Shown here piece by piece: positions 56,538 to 64,000 of a stretch of 64,000 bases of DNA; positions within the stretch are counted from its first letter, which is position 1, and every line of letters starts with the position of its first letter. This DNA comes from Kaiparowitsia implicata GSE-PSE-MK54-09C (GTDB lineage Bacteria > Cyanobacteriota > Cyanobacteriia > Elainellales > Elainellaceae), in NCBI GenBank assembly GCA_019359435.1, contig JAHHHI010000076.1, positions 1 to 64,000 of the forward strand. The letters are read 5' to 3'. A model generated the notes under the pieces. The model saw only the letters and a list, made by a program, of their open reading frames with translations, was not told where the DNA came from and did not search any database. A program made the position numbers and the translations under genes.

Positions 56538-57170
56538 CTAACTGCACACTAGTTTCACCGTGGCTAAGGCTTGAGCCGTCGACCACCAACTTTGGAGCTT
56601 GGGTGATTGGGCGATCGCCGTCTCAAACTCTGGCGTCTTCGATAGATAGACAAAGATAGGAATCAAATGAAAATCAGCAAGGCTAATCTCGCCCCCCAGC
56701 AGATAGGGGTTGCTCACCGCTAACGCCTCAATCGCCTCTAGTGCCGTTTTCAGTGGTGCAACCGCCGCTTCTACTGCTGCCTCGTCCGTTTCACCCCCTT
56801 GACTTGGCACAATCAACCGCTGAATCACCACCGTTTGAATCGCGGGCGCATACAGATAGCTATCTACAATCGCCATAATCTGTTGCATGCGAGCCCGCAC
56901 AAGCGGATCAACTGGGCTAAAGCGTCCATTCATCACCGCAGCATCTAGATAGCTGACGATCGCAGCGGTTTCATAAATCATGTTTCCACCGACATCGACC
57001 GTCGGCACCTTGCCAAACGGGTGCTTAGCTAAATAATCAGCAGACTTTGTTTCGCCATTAAAAATATCCACACTGTTGAGTGTGTACTCTACCCCCGCCT
57101 CTTCTAGCAGTAGTCGCACCGTGCGAACGTAGGTGCTGATCGGCGTTCCATAAACAGTGATTGTCGGCAT
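56538..57170 (-). CDS. Glutathione S-transferase family protein
   Basis: The 210-residue soluble protein starts MPTITVYGTPISTYVRTVRLLLEEAGV, a thioredoxin-like GST N-domain. The cis-Pro/glutathione region is FGKVPTVDVGGNMIYETAAIVSYLDA. An all-helical C-domain follows (NPYLLGGEISLADFHLIPIFVYLS). Ser or Tyr near the N-terminus could activate glutathione. The class is not certain; it resembles bacterial theta/phi-like proteins. It is upstream of rnz with a hairpin between, and has no other partner. Confidence 0.92.
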   Translation of the reverse strand: MPTITVYGTPISTYVRTVRLLLEEAGVEYTLNSVDIFNGETKSADYLAKHPFGKVPTVDVGGNMIYETAAIVSYLDAAVMNGRFSPVDPLVRARMQQIMAIVDSYLYAPAIQTVVIQRLIVPSQGGETDEAAVEAAVAPLKTALEAIEALAVSNPYLLGGEISLADFHLIPIFVYLSKTPEFETAIAQSPKLQSWWSTAQALATVKLVCS

Positions 57171-57655
57171 GGGTGAAGTCGTAAAGTCCAGCTAAATAAA
57201 TAAGGTATTGATGCAAAGGCAAACGCATGAGCCATCAGCCCTTCGTATTCTGCCATCAGCCCAGGGAGGTTTCATACCCCAGCAGAGAGACCGTACATGT
57301 CATCCCCCCGGCAGAATGCGCAAAAACCCCATAGAAGTATCCCTAAAGACTGATTTTTCTCTGACTTCGAGAATATGTGAGCATCCAAACCAGAAATTGA
57401 AGCTCCACACCGTAGTATTGTTGCATTAGCAAATTAAAGATTCTGCCCAATTCTGCTGAAGTTATGGTGCTATCCCCAATTTCAGCGGATTGTTCAGAAT
57501 TTCCCAGCAACACGAAATGACGTGATTCCAGATTGCAGTTGGGATGTGCATCGCATGTGTAAGTTACGCAAAATCTGTGGTGTAAACACCTGACCTGTGA
57601 ACTTGAACGAGTCTCCATTGCTGAATCTCAGACCTGTTTCAATTTCTACAGAAGG
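57171..57655. other. Intergenic, nothing recognised
   Basis: This is a 485-bp divergent spacer between the GST and MscS-like genes. I see no gene, strong dyad or repeat; both promoters must be here. Confidence 0.4.
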
Positions 57656-59332
57656 ATGACGAACCTAATCACCATACCTCAAGCGCTAATGCAGACTGGG
57701 CTCCTCTGGCCTAGTCTGGCTCAAACCCCTCAAACTCAACCCAACCAATCGCCCGACTTTATGCAAGCCCTGCCGGTTTGGTTGCCCAGTTTGGTGGGGG
57801 CGATCGCCATTTTGATCATCGGCTGGATTCTTGCCGTTGTTGTCTCTGCTGCCGTCCGCAGCCTGCTTAAACGCACTGATCTTGATAACCGCATCGCGGC
57901 GGCTGTCACGGGGCAAGATACCACAAACATCAACACAGAGAAACTCGCATCCACGATCGTCTTCTGGGTGATTCTAATCATTGCCATTGTGGCGTTCCTG
58001 GATGCCCTCAACCTAAATACCGTATCGGAGCCCCTCAATAACTTTCTTAATCAGATCTTTGCGTATCTGCCTAGGTTAGGCAGTGCTGCTGTTCTCATTG
58101 GGGTTGCCTGGCTGCTAGCCACCATCGCTCGGGCGCTGGTGATTCGCATCGCGAACTCGTTTAACCTCGATCAGCGGCTGAATCCTGATGATGCTCCAGG
58201 CGAAAGCCAATTTTTACTCAGCGAAACTCTGGGAAATGCCCTCTACTGGTTTATTTTCCTATTCTTTTTGCCCCTCGTGCTGGGCGTGCTAGATTTGCAA
58301 GGGCCGCTTCAGCCAGTGCAAAATCTACTCAACAGCTTCTTGGAAGCGTTGCCTCGTTTAGTCGAAGCGGTGGTGATTGCTGCGGTTGGCTGGTTCATTG
58401 CTCGCATTGTGCGGGGCATTGTCACCAATTTGCTATCGGCGGCTGGTGCAGACCGCTTGGGTGCAAAAGTAGGGCTGACTCGAACCACTGGGATGATGTC
58501 TCTCTCAGGGCTAGTGGGTACGGTGGTCTATGTGCTGATTCTGATTCCTACGGCGATCGCAGCCCTAGATGCGCTGCGGATTGAGGCCATTTCTGGGCCG
58601 GCCAGCGCCATGCTCAATCAGTTCCTCAGTGCCATTCCGCAAATCTTTACAGCAGCGTTGATTCTCGTTCTGGCCTTTTTAATTGGTCAGTTTGTCGCAG
58701 AATTAGTCACCAATCTGCTCACAGGCTTGGGCTTCAATAACGTATTCCGCTGGCTTGGGTTTTCCAACGTGCCAACCGCACCCACCCCGCCCCCGGTTGT
58801 TCCACCCACATCCACACAGTTCCCCACCGATCCAACTGTTCCGGTCGATCCCACCGCGCCGCCTACAACATCAACGTCACAACTCAGTCGCACGCCGTCT
58901 GAAGTGATGGGGCTCATTGCAGAAGTAGGCATCATGTTGTTTGCGGTCGTTGCCGCCACCAACATTCTGAATATTCCTGCCCTCACATCAATTGTGTCTG
59001 GCTTGATGGTGGTCTCTGGGCAAGTGCTAGTCGGCGTCGTGATCTTTGCCGTGGGCCTCTTTTTAGCAAACCTAGCCTTTAACCTAATCGCCAGCTCGGG
59101 CAATCGCCAATCTCGCATTCTGGCGCAAACTGCCCGCATTGCGGTGATTGCCCTCGTGTCTGCCATGGCGCTTCAGCAAATGGGCATTGCTAACGATATT
59201 GTTAACTTGGCCTTTGGGCTATTGCTAGGGGCGATCGCCGTTGCCATTGCGTTAGCCTTTGGCCTAGGCGGTCGCGACATCGCTGCAGAGCAAATTCGGG
59301 AGTGGTTGTCATCCTTTAAATCACCCCAATAA
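57656..59332 (+). CDS. MscS-like membrane protein with TM-helix repeats
   Basis: This is a 558-residue membrane protein. Several similar hydrophobic blocks are of the TM_helix/CmpX type: LPSLVGAIAILIIGWILAVVV, LPRLGSAAVLIGVAWLLATIARAL, LPRLVEAVVIAAVGWFIARIV and IPQIFTAALILVLAFLIGQFVAEL. A Pro/Thr-rich hydrophilic insert (about 370-420) separates the last part, which contains the conserved IAFGLGGRDIA-like segment (IALAFGLGGRDIAAEQIREW). Related proteins are annotated as conserved membrane or mechanosensitive channel proteins. There is no classical MscS beta domain, so channel activity is uncertain. ATG at 57656. It ends 20 bp before a 26-bp perfect hairpin. Confidence 0.88.
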   Translation: MTNLITIPQALMQTGLLWPSLAQTPQTQPNQSPDFMQALPVWLPSLVGAIAILIIGWILAVVVSAAVRSLLKRTDLDNRIAAAVTGQDTTNINTEKLASTIVFWVILIIAIVAFLDALNLNTVSEPLNNFLNQIFAYLPRLGSAAVLIGVAWLLATIARALVIRIANSFNLDQRLNPDDAPGESQFLLSETLGNALYWFIFLFFLPLVLGVLDLQGPLQPVQNLLNSFLEALPRLVEAVVIAAVGWFIARIVRGIVTNLLSAAGADRLGAKVGLTRTTGMMSLSGLVGTVVYVLILIPTAIAALDALRIEAISGPASAMLNQFLSAIPQIFTAALILVLAFLIGQFVAELVTNLLTGLGFNNVFRWLGFSNVPTAPTPPPVVPPTSTQFPTDPTVPVDPTAPPTTSTSQLSRTPSEVMGLIAEVGIMLFAVVAATNILNIPALTSIVSGLMVVSGQVLVGVVIFAVGLFLANLAFNLIASSGNRQSRILAQTARIAVIALVSAMALQQMGIANDIVNLAFGLLLGAIAVAIALAFGLGGRDIAAEQIREWLSSFKSPQ

Positions 59333-59351
59333 CCCTCCTGCATTACGCTCA

Positions 59352-59413
59352 GCCCAGCCCCTTGTGGGATCGGTGACGACTATGATTGTCACCGATCCCA
59401 CAAGGGGCTGGGC
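59352..59413. terminator. 26-bp perfect hairpin after the MscS-like gene
   Basis: The arms 59352-59377 and 59388-59413 are exact reverse complements, with a 10-nt loop. It begins GCCCAGCCCC and ends GGGGCTGGGC. There is no T tract. It probably ends the upstream gene, but its length and perfection are notable. The rest of the spacer to 59724 shows no gene. Confidence 0.65.
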
Positions 59414-59724
59414 ATTCTAATCCCGACTGGAACCAATGCTTATCGCAATCAGTCCCGATAGTTAGACTCCAAGGTGAGCCTTCAATTCTAAAAAAATTCT
59501 CTGGAACTCACCGGAAAACCCTTAACAATCCATGTAAAAACAGGGTGGCCAACATTTTGTTTCGATGAATTGCTCCAATGGTTTGCTAGTTTTTACGGCT
59601 AAGCAGGGTATTTTGTTACAGGAGCGATCGCCCTATCCGATCGATGGGGTTGCCACAAGACACAGCCGGTTTTCACCAGCGTCGCTGTCTACCAAAGTTC
59701 TACTAAGCATGATGTGAGGGTTTT

Positions 59725-60927
59725 GTGAGCAGTACAGCAGTCGCCACGCAGGCATCTCAAACCAATCTATTTCGGACTAAGTGCCCCAGCAAAAACGCCT
59801 GGTGGCTCACATTCTTTATCTGGCTCGTGGCAATTATGCCCGCCCGCGCTACCGATCAATTAATGTTGCGCGTTGCCATTAAGCAAGACGTCAACCAAAT
59901 TCAGGTAGGTGGCTCCACCACAGCCGTACTCAAAAATGCAGACGGCCAAGTTCTCACCGAACTGCAAGCGGGTTCAGCCCTTAATGCCACCGCAGCCGAC
60001 GGCTCAGTCTCAATCGGTCGCTGGCAAGAAAACGCGGTATGGGTAGAGCCCCAAGATGACGGCTTCGTCTGGATTGGAGATAAATGGTATCGGGGGCGCA
60101 CCAAAGTAGTGTCCACAAGTGGCGGCATCACCGCTGTCAACTACGTCGAGCTAGACGAATACCTCTATAGCGTCGTCGGTAGCGAAATGCCGACCAGTTG
60201 GCCCTTAGAAGCGCTTAAAGCCCAAGCCGTGACGGCCCGTTCCTACGCCCTCTATCAGCGACAAGGAAGCGCCAACACCGTGTTTGATGTAGGCAACACC
60301 ACCCGTTGGCAGGTCTACCACGGCATCGAGAAAGAAGCCGCCAGCACCCAAGCCGCCGTCCAAGAAACTCGCGGCCAAGTGCTGACTCATAATGGTCAAA
60401 TCATCAATGCCGTGTTCCACTCGTCCTCCGGTGGACACACTGCCAATGTGGAAGATGTCTGGGTGACTCCCCTGCCCTACCTGCGTGGCGTCCCCGATTA
60501 TGACCAAGATGGTAACAACCGCTTCCGTTGGACAGAAACCTTTAATTCTGACCAGATGCGGGCACGGATCACTGACATCGGCAATATTCTTTCCTTCGTA
60601 CCAGAACGCATGACAGACCACGGCCGCGTCATTACGATGCGCGTTGTGGGCGATGCGGGCGAAAAGCGCCTCTCTGGCGATGAAATTCGCCGCGCCTTGG
60701 GGCTGAATAGCACCCTATTCAATGTCCAAATTCAGGGTGGGCAAATTGCCAGCACCGACGGTGCGGTTCCCCCCAACCAGTTTGTGTTCAATGGGGGGGG
60801 CTATGGACATGGCGTTGGCATGAGCCAGTATGGTGCCAGAGGGCTTGCCGTGCAGGGCTCTGATTACCGCCAAATTTTGTCACACTACTACCAGGGCACT
60901 ACCCTTGCTCGCATTCGTGTAGAGTAA
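59725..60927 (+). CDS. SpoIID/LytB-domain exported protein
   Basis: This is a 400-residue exported protein of the SpoIID family. Bacillus SpoIID is a peptidoglycan lytic transglycosylase; cyanobacterial members are linked to septal cell-wall work (recalled). A signal region ends near residue 43 (LTFFIWLVAIMPARA). A domain with an SH3-like strand pattern follows. The SpoIID core then appears as VNYVELDEYLYSVVGSEMPTSWPLEALKAQAVTARSYAL, with FHSSSGGHTAN and GGGYGHGVGMSQYGA near the end. The start is a GTG at 59725 with GAGG nearby. It is convergent with ycf46. Confidence 0.92.
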   Translation: MSSTAVATQASQTNLFRTKCPSKNAWWLTFFIWLVAIMPARATDQLMLRVAIKQDVNQIQVGGSTTAVLKNADGQVLTELQAGSALNATAADGSVSIGRWQENAVWVEPQDDGFVWIGDKWYRGRTKVVSTSGGITAVNYVELDEYLYSVVGSEMPTSWPLEALKAQAVTARSYALYQRQGSANTVFDVGNTTRWQVYHGIEKEAASTQAAVQETRGQVLTHNGQIINAVFHSSSGGHTANVEDVWVTPLPYLRGVPDYDQDGNNRFRWTETFNSDQMRARITDIGNILSFVPERMTDHGRVITMRVVGDAGEKRLSGDEIRRALGLNSTLFNVQIQGGQIASTDGAVPPNQFVFNGGGYGHGVGMSQYGARGLAVQGSDYRQILSHYYQGTTLARIRVE

Positions 60928-60957
60928 CGCAACGCAGGATGCTGCATTCACTGTCGG

Positions 60958-61006
60958 TAAACAGATGAGGGGCAACATGTGATACATGTTGCCCCTCATC
61001 TGTTTA
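60958..61006. terminator. Bidirectional terminator overlapping the ycf46 stop
   Basis: The arms 60958-60980 and 60984-61006 are exact reverse complements (23 bp, loop GAT). The right arm includes the TAA stop of the minus-strand ycf46 gene (61004-61006). It lies 30 bp after the SpoIID stop, between convergent genes. Confidence 0.75.
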
Positions 61007-62515
61007 AGTAAACGGTGCACCATCAATCAGCGGGCTACCCTTCTGTCGAGAGGCAAGTCGGGCCTTACCCGCGGCTGCCCATTCTTGCAATAGCTGAATT
61101 TGGTCTTGGGCCGTGCGTGCCAAGGGCACAATTTGGCTAGCGGCTTCTAGTACATCGTCTGTCGTAAAGTCACGATTTTGGCTGTAGCCAATATGCATCG
61201 CTTCCACCAAGATCTGCTCAATTTCTGCCCCAGAAAACTCAGGGGTTTCATAGGCTAGCCGCTCTAGGTCATAGCTGCGGAGATTATGCGGGCGCAGACG
61301 CCCCAAGTGAACCGCAAAGATATCCTGTCGCTCGTCTTGACTGGGCAACCCGACAAAAAAGATTTCATCAAAGCGTCCACGCCGCAATAATTCAGGCGGA
61401 AGTGCCTGAATATTGTTGGCTGTTGCCACAATAAACACTGGTGAGGCTTTCTCCGCCATCCACGTCACAAATGTGCCAAATACGCGACTGGTTGTGCCCG
61501 AATCGCCACGTCCATCCAATCCGGCAAAGGCTTTGTCAATTTCGTCGATCCATAAAATGCAAGGGGCCAGCGCCTCTGCCACTTGCACCATTTGACGCGT
61601 GCGTGATTCTGATTCACCGACTAACCCCGCAAACAGTCGCCCTACGTCTAGCCGCAGCAGCGGTAAATGCCAATGATGAGCGATCGCCTTTGCCGTCAAC
61701 GACTTGCCCGTTCCCTGAATACCCACGAGCAGCAGCCCCCGAGGGTAGGGAAGCCCATACTGTCTCGCCCGTTCTGAAAATGAACCGCCACGCCGCAACA
61801 GCCAGTCCTTCAAATTATCTAAACCGCCAATATCCGAAATCCGCTCTGTTGCTGGGTAAAAGTCTAGAATTTGGGTTTGACGAATAGTCTGGCGCTTTTC
61901 CTCCAACACCAGCTCCACATCGTCAAGCTGAAGCACACCGCGCGTGGCGATCGCCCGTGCCAGCACCCGCCGAATTCGCTCCATTGAAAGCCCTTTGCAG
62001 GCGCGCACCAGTTCGTCTACCGCACTTTGTTCAAGGGTCGTCCCCGTCGCCTCCATCAGGCGCTGTAGCTCAGCCCCAATTTCAGCAAAGTCCGGCAGCG
62101 GAAAATCCAGCACTGTGACGACATCGCTCAAGTCATCGGGAATTGTCACCTGCGTGGAAAGAATCACAATATTCTTGGGCTGAGCCTTGAGCACCCGTGC
62201 TAAATTTTTGAGCTTGCGGGCGATCGCCACATCCTCCAAAAACCGATGAAAATCTCGCATCACAAACACTGCCGCCGCCGACACAGGCAGCTTTTCCACC
62301 AGTTCCAGCGCCTGTAGGGGGTTCCGTTTGCCCACTCCCTGATCCGTTGGGTTTCCCTGGTAGCCCTCTACAAAATCCCACACATAGACGGTTCGATTAC
62401 TCTGAGATGCAGAGTGGGCGATCGCCGCTTCCACCCGCTCCTCTTCTCGCGTTGGCACATAAATCAAGGGATATCTTGCCCGCAGCAGCAGTTCAAATTC
62501 CGCTTGAAAACCCAT
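61004..62515 (-). CDS. ycf46: AAA+ ATPase, Ycf46 family
   Basis: This is a 503-residue soluble AAA+ ATPase of the Ycf46 family, conserved in cyanobacteria and some algal plastids; function not settled. The N-terminal domain (about 1-215) starts GFQAEFELLLRARYPLIYVPTREEERV. The AAA core has Walker A GIQGTGKSLTAK, Walker B CILWIDEIDK, sensor 1 VIVATANN and the arginine finger region LRRGRFDEIFFVGLP. The C-terminal lid has EFSGAEIEQILVEAMHIG. The start is intact. It lies downstream of yceD by 127 bp on the same strand. Confidence 0.95.
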   Translation of the reverse strand: MGFQAEFELLLRARYPLIYVPTREEERVEAAIAHSASQSNRTVYVWDFVEGYQGNPTDQGVGKRNPLQALELVEKLPVSAAAVFVMRDFHRFLEDVAIARKLKNLARVLKAQPKNIVILSTQVTIPDDLSDVVTVLDFPLPDFAEIGAELQRLMEATGTTLEQSAVDELVRACKGLSMERIRRVLARAIATRGVLQLDDVELVLEEKRQTIRQTQILDFYPATERISDIGGLDNLKDWLLRRGGSFSERARQYGLPYPRGLLLVGIQGTGKSLTAKAIAHHWHLPLLRLDVGRLFAGLVGESESRTRQMVQVAEALAPCILWIDEIDKAFAGLDGRGDSGTTSRVFGTFVTWMAEKASPVFIVATANNIQALPPELLRRGRFDEIFFVGLPSQDERQDIFAVHLGRLRPHNLRSYDLERLAYETPEFSGAEIEQILVEAMHIGYSQNRDFTTDDVLEAASQIVPLARTAQDQIQLLQEWAAAGKARLASRQKGSPLIDGAPFT

Positions 62516-62642
62516 AACTATTCCCTACATTGCGACCCGTGGCATCACTCTGACCTAATTTAGGAGCAATAGCGATGGCTTTTGATCAGAGGGGGCCCAA
62601 CCTGTTCTATCCTCAATCGGTTCCAAGAGAAATGCCCCCACA

Positions 62643-63158
62643 CTACTCCCGCAGTTGCCGCTTCAAATCTGCCAGAGACGCCCAGCGATCATCCACCGTC
62701 TCTTTCACAGGCCATTGAGATGTTGCTTCGTCTACTACCGTAATCCCATCACAGTCTGCATCACAGAGCTTCCGAGCCGGAATCTCCAGGCATAGCTGTT
62801 CATATAGCCACAGTTCTGGATGAAACATACCCTGAGGCGGCAATACTTCTACCAGCTCATCGTATGCCACCTCACGGTCTGTCACGCCATCATCCAAAAA
62901 GTCTGGTTCCTCTAGCCAGATCATCTCAGAGACCTGCACCACTAGCTTGTGGTTGTAGTGCCGCAGGCAGCGATCGCACGTTAGGGTCGTAATCGTTTCC
63001 GCTGTACCTTGCACTTCAAGATAGTTGCCACAGTGCATGACCTTCACCATACCTTGAACCGGAGTAAGCGTTTCTAAACCCGGAAGGTGCGCCTCAATCT
63101 CAACCGTCTCAGACCGTTCATGCGCCCGCAGCAAACGAGGAATATGAATTGCACTCAT
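62643..63158 (-). CDS. YceD/DUF177 family protein
   Basis: This is a 171-residue protein of the YceD family, linked in E. coli and plants to accumulation of 23S rRNA and to ribosome/fatty-acid-locus expression. Family marks are the TLTCDRCLRHYNHKL Cys pair and the later LCDADCDGI, which may hold a zinc ion, and ELWLYEQLCLEIP. It lies 32 bp after the jag gene and forms a run yidC-jag-yceD. Confidence 0.9.
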   Translation of the reverse strand: MSAIHIPRLLRAHERSETVEIEAHLPGLETLTPVQGMVKVMHCGNYLEVQGTAETITTLTCDRCLRHYNHKLVVQVSEMIWLEEPDFLDDGVTDREVAYDELVEVLPPQGMFHPELWLYEQLCLEIPARKLCDADCDGITVVDEATSQWPVKETVDDRWASLADLKRQLRE

Positions 63159-63190
63159 GCCGCACTCGCCTCCTCAAACAACCGACAGAC

Positions 63191-63694
63191 CTAATCAGCA
63201 GATACCAAACGACAGACCACCAAGCGGCGATCGGGCTCTTGTCCCCGGCTCTCCGTTTTCAGCTCATCATACTCTTTTAAAAAATTATGAACCTGTCGCC
63301 GCTCTGCCGATGACAGCGACAAGATCTCATATTCTTCTCCAGTCTCTAGCACCTGCCGTGCCGCTGCCGCTGCCATCTCTTGCAGTTCTGCCCGTCGCTG
63401 CATTCGATAGCCATTGAGCTCGACCGTATAGGGCTGCTGCTCTGCCGACGACTTACCCAAATTCAGCGTCGTGTTGAGCAAATATTGAATCGAATCCAGC
63501 ACTTGCCCGCGTTCGCCCACCAGAGCCTGCTCCTGCTCCGGCGCAAGCTCTTCCGCGTTCACCTCTAGCCAGCAGCTATCATCACCTTCAACAGTCGAAG
63601 CCCCACCACTCACCGGCGCACTCAGCCCCGATAGACTCAGCAACTGCTCCAGCCAAGCTTCTCCCTGCTGAACGTGACGTTCTTGCTCGCTCAT
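63191..63694 (-). CDS. Jag/SpoIIIJ-associated RNA-binding protein (KH-R3H)
   Basis: This is a 167-residue protein with a KH-type domain (VGERGQVLDSIQYLLNTTLNL) and an R3H domain (MAAAAARQVLETGEEYEILSLSSAERRQVHNFL). The N-terminal third is acidic and Gln/Glu-rich. The typical Jag N-domain is shorter here, as in cyanobacteria. It binds RNA in relatives and regularly follows yidC. The gene lies 34 bp after yidC and 32 bp before yceD. Confidence 0.93.
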   Translation of the reverse strand: MSEQERHVQQGEAWLEQLLSLSGLSAPVSGGASTVEGDDSCWLEVNAEELAPEQEQALVGERGQVLDSIQYLLNTTLNLGKSSAEQQPYTVELNGYRMQRRAELQEMAAAAARQVLETGEEYEILSLSSAERRQVHNFLKEYDELKTESRGQEPDRRLVVCRLVSAD

Positions 63695-63728
63695 ATCCCT
63701 GGTGACTCAATCAATTTCATCAATCACT

Positions 63729-64000
63729 TCAATCGCTACTCGACGATGCCTTTTTCTTGCGGCCTGGCTCAAAGGGCAGCGCATTCCGCCCATCTTCCCC
63801 AACCGGTTTAGCCTTGCCTTCTTCCTCAGCTACGATTTTTTGCAGGTTTTCTGGCAAAGGCTCTCGAGACAAAATGAAGGTTTGTAGCGTTTGGAAGACG
63901 TTCGCCACCACCATATACATCAGCACCCCGGCAGGGAGTGGAAAGAAGAGAAACATTCCGGAGAATAAGATTGGCGTGAACTTATTGATGGCCGACTGTT
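63729..64000 (-). CDS. yidC: Membrane insertase YidC/Oxa1, C-terminal part (partial)
   Basis: Only the last 89 codons are in the window; the gene continues beyond the right edge. The visible part, [19 protein letters not shown] and then [20 protein letters not shown], covers the final membrane helices of the YidC/Alb3/Oxa1 fold. A basic C-terminal tail ([11 protein letters not shown]) follows, such as binds ribosomes in relatives. It is first of the run yidC-jag-yceD. In cyanobacteria rnpA and rpmH usually lie just upstream, beyond this window. Confidence 0.93.
   Translation of the reverse strand, partial: QSAINKFTPILFSGMFLFFPLPAGVLMYMVVANVFQTLQTFILSREPLPENLQKIVAEEEGKAKPVGEDGRNALPFEPGRKKKASSSSD

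Noticed and set aside
57343-57618. Open frame of 91 codons on the minus strand
   Set aside because: Cys/His-rich by chance translation, with no ribosome site and no family resemblance.

Overview
The window is chromosomal DNA of a cyanobacterium, probably a filamentous or Leptolyngbya-like freshwater type (inference). Three things support this. The HIP1 palindrome GCGATCGC recurs throughout, inside genes and between them. There is a cyanobacterial ATP synthase operon in the order atp1-a-c-b'-b-delta-alpha-gamma, including the duplicated b subunit and without beta/epsilon. Cyanobacterial marker genes are present: a Ycf46-type AAA ATPase, the 2-oxoglutarate decarboxylase/succinate-semialdehyde dehydrogenase pair, a fused CbiG-CobJ, and a Ski2-like helicase.

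Layout. 0-5 kb: tail of a transposase with its IS end, a tiny lipoprotein, gcvT (minus), gloA (plus), a hypothetical protein, a TPR membrane protein and a doubtful small ORF. 5-12.6 kb: a methyltransferase, then the eight-gene atp operon closed by a 19-bp perfect hairpin. 12.8-24 kb, mostly minus strand: a protease-endonuclease fusion, a CHASE2-PAS-GGDEF-EAL protein, a Ski2-like helicase and an MscS channel. 24.5-31 kb: a VOC protein, DUF2062, mnmE, the cbiG-cobJ fusion and an exported unknown. 31.5-40.2 kb: an NMT1-type ABC importer facing an acetamidase/formamidase, then an NhaC antiporter-ureA-methyltransferase-ureB run (ureC is not here) divergent from a LysR regulator. 40.9-46 kb: SSADH, 2-oxoglutarate decarboxylase, an agmatinase-like ureohydrolase and a redoxin. 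46-47.6 kb: pyrH-frr, overlapping. 48-55.4 kb: two large paralogous PAS-GGDEF proteins. 55-64 kb: rnz, GST, an MscS-like protein, a SpoIID-domain protein, ycf46, yceD, jag and the end of yidC.

How the genes connect. The 31-46 kb stretch is rich in small-nitrogen and four-carbon metabolism. It has putative amide uptake and hydrolysis, urease structural subunits, a urea-releasing ureohydrolase, and the two enzymes that take 2-oxoglutarate to succinate. Agmatine to putrescine to GABA to succinic semialdehyde would feed SSADH, but the GABA steps are not in the window. Three multidomain cyclic-di-GMP proteins point to heavy environmental sensing.

The most unusual items are these. (1) A 740-residue protein joins a trypsin-like protease to an Endonuclease I-type nuclease through a Pro/acid-rich linker. 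(2) A family of very small (44-50 bp) MITE-like elements has 6-bp target duplications. One copy carries two nested 19-bp hairpins, and the family shares its terminal sequence with the IS end at the left edge of the window. (3) Several long perfect palindromes and a triple-hairpin array lie in intergenic DNA. (4) Many spacers contain exact 13-18 bp tandem duplications. I saw no rRNA or tRNA gene, CRISPR array or prophage.
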